Shown piece after piece: positions 61,980 through 64,000 of a stretch of 64,000 nucleotides of DNA (the first letter of the stretch is position 1; the number at the start of each line of letters is the position of its first letter). This stretch comes from Sphingobium indicum B90A (GTDB lineage Bacteria > Pseudomonadota > Alphaproteobacteria > Sphingomonadales > Sphingomonadaceae). The translations under genes were made by a program, and so were the position numbers. Under the pieces are notes generated by a model. The model was given only the letters and a program-made list of their open reading frames with translations. It was not told where the DNA came from and ran no database searches. Where the stretch lies: the NCBI RefSeq assembly GCF_000264945.2, contig NZ_CP013070.1, forward strand, positions 682,001 to 746,000. Reading direction: 5' to 3'.

Positions 61980-63135
61980 CGGCAAGCTCCCCGAGATAGC
62001 GGCTGGCGATGCCCCATCTGAAATCGAGCCGCGCGTCCCCAGAAGCCCCTGACCAGCGTTCAAGCGGCGCATCGTGAAGGAGCCTTGCCTTCATGCGTTT
62101 CAGCCCATGCTCCCGCTGCTTGAGCAGTTCTATAGCGTGGTGATCAGCCTCAACCGGACCAGTGCCATCTCGGGCGATTGTTACCCACCCCCGAATGAAA
62201 TCCCGCGATGACTTGGTGAGGTTGTGGCTAGTCCTGCCAATCAGCCCAAAAAGGTCGTCGAGATCCCAGTCGCCCAACGCCAGGTGATCCAGCTCCGACT
62301 TCCAAACTTCGATGCGTGAGCGATAGTCCGCCGCCAATGTGTCCGCATCGGCATGTTTCTTGGCGTTTGGCCGGTCTGCAGCACGAAGGGCCAGCAGGAG
62401 GTTATAGAGAAGGCTGGCTCCGTACATGACGCCGGAAAATCGTTCGGCATGTCGGAGGATCGCACGATTGGCGTCTGAGATTGTGTCTTCGCTGACCTGC
62501 CAAGGCCAATCCTCCGTGAACGTTTTGCCCTTGCGAGCCAGCTCATTGAGCAGACTTGCGCCTGCATGACTTTCGATGCGGTCCCGCAGAAAGGCGGCTT
62601 CGCCTTCAGTTAAGGCAAAACAGGTTTCGACCAAGAAATCTGCGGGCGGCTTTGGCAGGTTCGACGACCAAAGTTTGAGATCGTGGTCCTTCAAGCTCTC
62701 CGGTCCATAGGACATGAATGTCGAATGGCTTCCCGCCAATGTTCGGATCCCCAAAGTGTTCAGGCCGGCCCAATAGACGCTTGATGCAAGACGCTTGAGG
62801 TTTCGACCCGCGTCTCGACCGATCACCCCGATCGTCTCTCCTCCCCGTAGCAGCGCTTCGCTCAACTGGAATTCCAGATCACGAGCGATTACAATACGTT
62901 CTGCCTGTGTAGCCTTGCGCCCCTGTGCCTCCAGATAGATCCACGGGATGAAAAGCATGTAGCGCAACCGCGTCTGGATTGTGCTGGTACCGGGAAAGAG
63001 CAGATCGGCCAGTCCGTCACGAACCGTGCCGAGGCCGAGTTCGTCGCGCGCCTCAGGCTGTTTGAACAGGTCGATCAGGGTTTGAGCGCGGCGACGCTCT
63101 TCGGGGTCAAAATCAATCCAGGCGAGATAAGACAT
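61969..63135 (-). CDS. DUF6361 family protein
   Basis: This 388-residue protein matches the DUF6361 family: it starts SYLAWIDFDPEERRRAQTLI, then ARDELGLGTVRDGLADLLFP and GTSTIQTRLRYMLFIPWIY. It is helical with no enzyme motif I recognise. The family is often found beside PLD-fold and helicase genes, which suggests a structural or target-sensing part of a multi-protein complex. It begins 60 bases after the stop of the AddA-like gene and overlaps the PLD-like gene. Confidence 0.87.
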   Translation of the reverse strand: MSYLAWIDFDPEERRRAQTLIDLFKQPEARDELGLGTVRDGLADLLFPGTSTIQTRLRYMLFIPWIYLEAQGRKATQAERIVIARDLEFQLSEALLRGGETIGVIGRDAGRNLKRLASSVYWAGLNTLGIRTLAGSHSTFMSYGPESLKDHDLKLWSSNLPKPPADFLVETCFALTEGEAAFLRDRIESHAGASLLNELARKGKTFTEDWPWQVSEDTISDANRAILRHAERFSGVMYGASLLYNLLLALRAADRPNAKKHADADTLAADYRSRIEVWKSELDHLALGDWDLDDLFGLIGRTSHNLTKSSRDFIRGWVTIARDGTGPVEADHHAIELLKQREHGLKRMKARLLHDAPLERWSGASGDARLDFRWGIASRYLGELADAG

Positions 63136-63195
63136 GAATGCTTCTTCGGGAGGTGCTTGGTAGGGCGGGGCAGAGAGGTCAGATCCTCCACCTGT

Positions 63196-64000
63196 TCACG
63201 GCGACGCTCCGACGCTGGATGGTGAGACCTCGATGATCTCCCCCTTGGTCATCAGGACGATCATGCCCCGTTCGGCACCAGTCATGTCGAGATAGGCCTG
63301 TACCTGACCTTTGTAGTGCTCGAGCGACGCGGCATCGGGCGCTACATCGCTCTTCCAATCCACAATCGTACCCGGCTTGCCCTCGGGCGTCAGGGTGAGG
63401 GCGTCAGCAATTCCGGACGTCGCATATTCATGCCCGTCCGTGGTGTGACTCGCAAACACCGGGAATTCGGCTATCAGCTCGCCGCGTACTGCCGCAATCG
63501 GATCAAGTTTGAGTGTCTTGTCGATGCAACTCGCCAGCTCCTCGGCGGATAGGCCCGTCGCAGCATCGCTAACCGCAGTTCGGCCGAACTGAACGATCAA
63601 CTCCTCCGCTCGCTCGGTCAGCGAGCCAAGGTTGTCGAAAGTCTCACCCGTCAGAACCTCTTCCATCAGCTTGTGGAGGATCAGGCCCCGCTCGCGGCTT
63701 CCTTGAATGGCGAGCTGCGGCGCGAGCTTCTGAGGCTGCTGGTCGTCAGAATCGGTCCAGAGATCTGGTTCCTCCGAGACGATGACGGGGCCGGAAGATT
63801 CTTCGCTGCGGCTTGGGGCGAGCCATGTAAGTTGGACCTGCCGTTGCAGGATTTCTTCAGCTTCCGCCGCAAATATCTCTCGCGTCTGAGCATTGCCCGC
63901 TTCCCCTGCTGGCGATGGCACGCGCTCTGGCAGTTCGCCAGGATCGATGGCTGGAAGCTCGGCCAGCGAAAGGTCGAGCAAGCTTATCCATGCCGACTTC
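63196..64000 (-). CDS. AddA/RecB-like nuclease C-terminus (cut by the window edge)
   Basis: The frame is open to the window end (64000) and no credible start is seen inside, so only the last about 267 residues are present. The segment RGLILHKLMEEVLTGE is the typical helix opening the nuclease domain of AddA/UvrD-type helicase-nucleases. It is followed by a PD-(D/E)XK core, GIADALTLTPEGK, then IVDWKSDVAP (Asp-x-Lys in place of the usual Glu/Asp-x-Lys arrangement), and YKGQVQAYLDM. The upstream helicase part should lie beyond 64000. It may be part of the same operon as DUF6361, PLD and helicase. Confidence 0.75.
   Translation of the reverse strand, partial: KSAWISLLDLSLAELPAIDPGELPERVPSPAGEAGNAQTREIFAAEAEEILQRQVQLTWLAPSRSEESSGPVIVSEEPDLWTDSDDQQPQKLAPQLAIQGSRERGLILHKLMEEVLTGETFDNLGSLTERAEELIVQFGRTAVSDAATGLSAEELASCIDKTLKLDPIAAVRGELIAEFPVFASHTTDGHEYATSGIADALTLTPEGKPGTIVDWKSDVAPDAASLEHYKGQVQAYLDMTGAERGMIVLMTKGEIIEVSPSSVGASP

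Noticed and set aside
56995..63135. DISARM as identity of the second island
   Set aside because: A helicase and PLD-like protein are present, but there is no DUF1998 (DrmB) protein or methyltransferase, and DUF6361 is not a DISARM part.
1..64000. CRISPR arrays, tRNA or rRNA genes, insertion sequences, integrase or att repeats
   Set aside because: None recognised while reading; no spaced direct-repeat array, transposase motif or tyrosine/serine recombinase was seen. Short att repeats could be missed without a search.

Overview
The window looks like part of a conjugative element, either a plasmid or an integrative conjugative element, from an alphaproteobacterium. The order Sphingomonadales is most likely. 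The evidence is a GC-rich composition, tightly overlapping ATGA/GTGA/TGATG gene junctions, and a string of small domain-of-unknown-function proteins (DUF2493, DUF6878, DUF6915, DUF6437, DUF6961 and DUF5818 types) that I associate with sphingomonad mobile elements. These family assignments come from recognising the protein sequences, not from a database search. I saw no replication initiator, integrase, rRNA, tRNA, CRISPR array or insertion sequence, so plasmid versus integrative element cannot be decided here.

Layout. (1) 1-7.9 kb is an establishment or leading-region-like block. It holds a ParB-domain protein, an ArdC-type antirestriction protein, a DUF2493 (SLOG) protein, small DUF proteins and SSB. 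Most lie on the + strand, often with their own leader, terminator and a recurrent TCAGGAG ribosome site. (2) 7.9-8.35 kb is a gene-free, palindrome-rich stretch and the best oriT candidate. (3) 8.35-14.0 kb encodes an accessory DNA-binding protein, the TraD coupling protein and a MobF/TraI relaxase-helicase. (4) 14.1-16.25 kb holds small proteins, a secreted nuclease-like protein and a LexA/CI-type S24 autocleaving repressor. (5) 16.35-31.9 kb is a complete type 1 BREX phage-defence operon (brxR, brxA, brxB, brxC, pglX, pglZ, brxL). An extra ABC-type ATPase plus PD-(D/E)XK nuclease-like pair sits between brxC and pglX. (6) 32.0-36.7 kb is a 1581-residue GHKL ATPase / superfamily 2 helicase fusion. 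(7) 37.1-55.2 kb, on the minus strand, is an F-type mating-pair-formation operon: traA, L, E, K, B, dsbC-like, V, C, a membrane protein, trbI, an S26 peptidase, traW, U, trbC, traN, F, H and G. (8) 55.5-56.3 kb has two small HTH regulators. (9) 56.3-64 kb is a second apparent defence island: a HEPN protein convergent with a minus-strand operon of an AddA/RecB-like nuclease (cut by the window edge), a DUF6361 protein, a two-HKD phospholipase-D-like protein and a large SNF2-like helicase.

How it may work together. The S24 repressor gene and the pilin promoter region share TAGGAA-type sites, which suggests that DNA damage could relieve repression of transfer. If oriT lies near 8.2 kb and transfer proceeds leftwards, the first strand to enter the recipient would be the template for the + strand parB, ardC and ssb genes. 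Two of the gene-free leaders in that block share a hairpin-plus-motif architecture and are candidate single-strand promoters. The element carries both anti-restriction functions and two defence islands as cargo.
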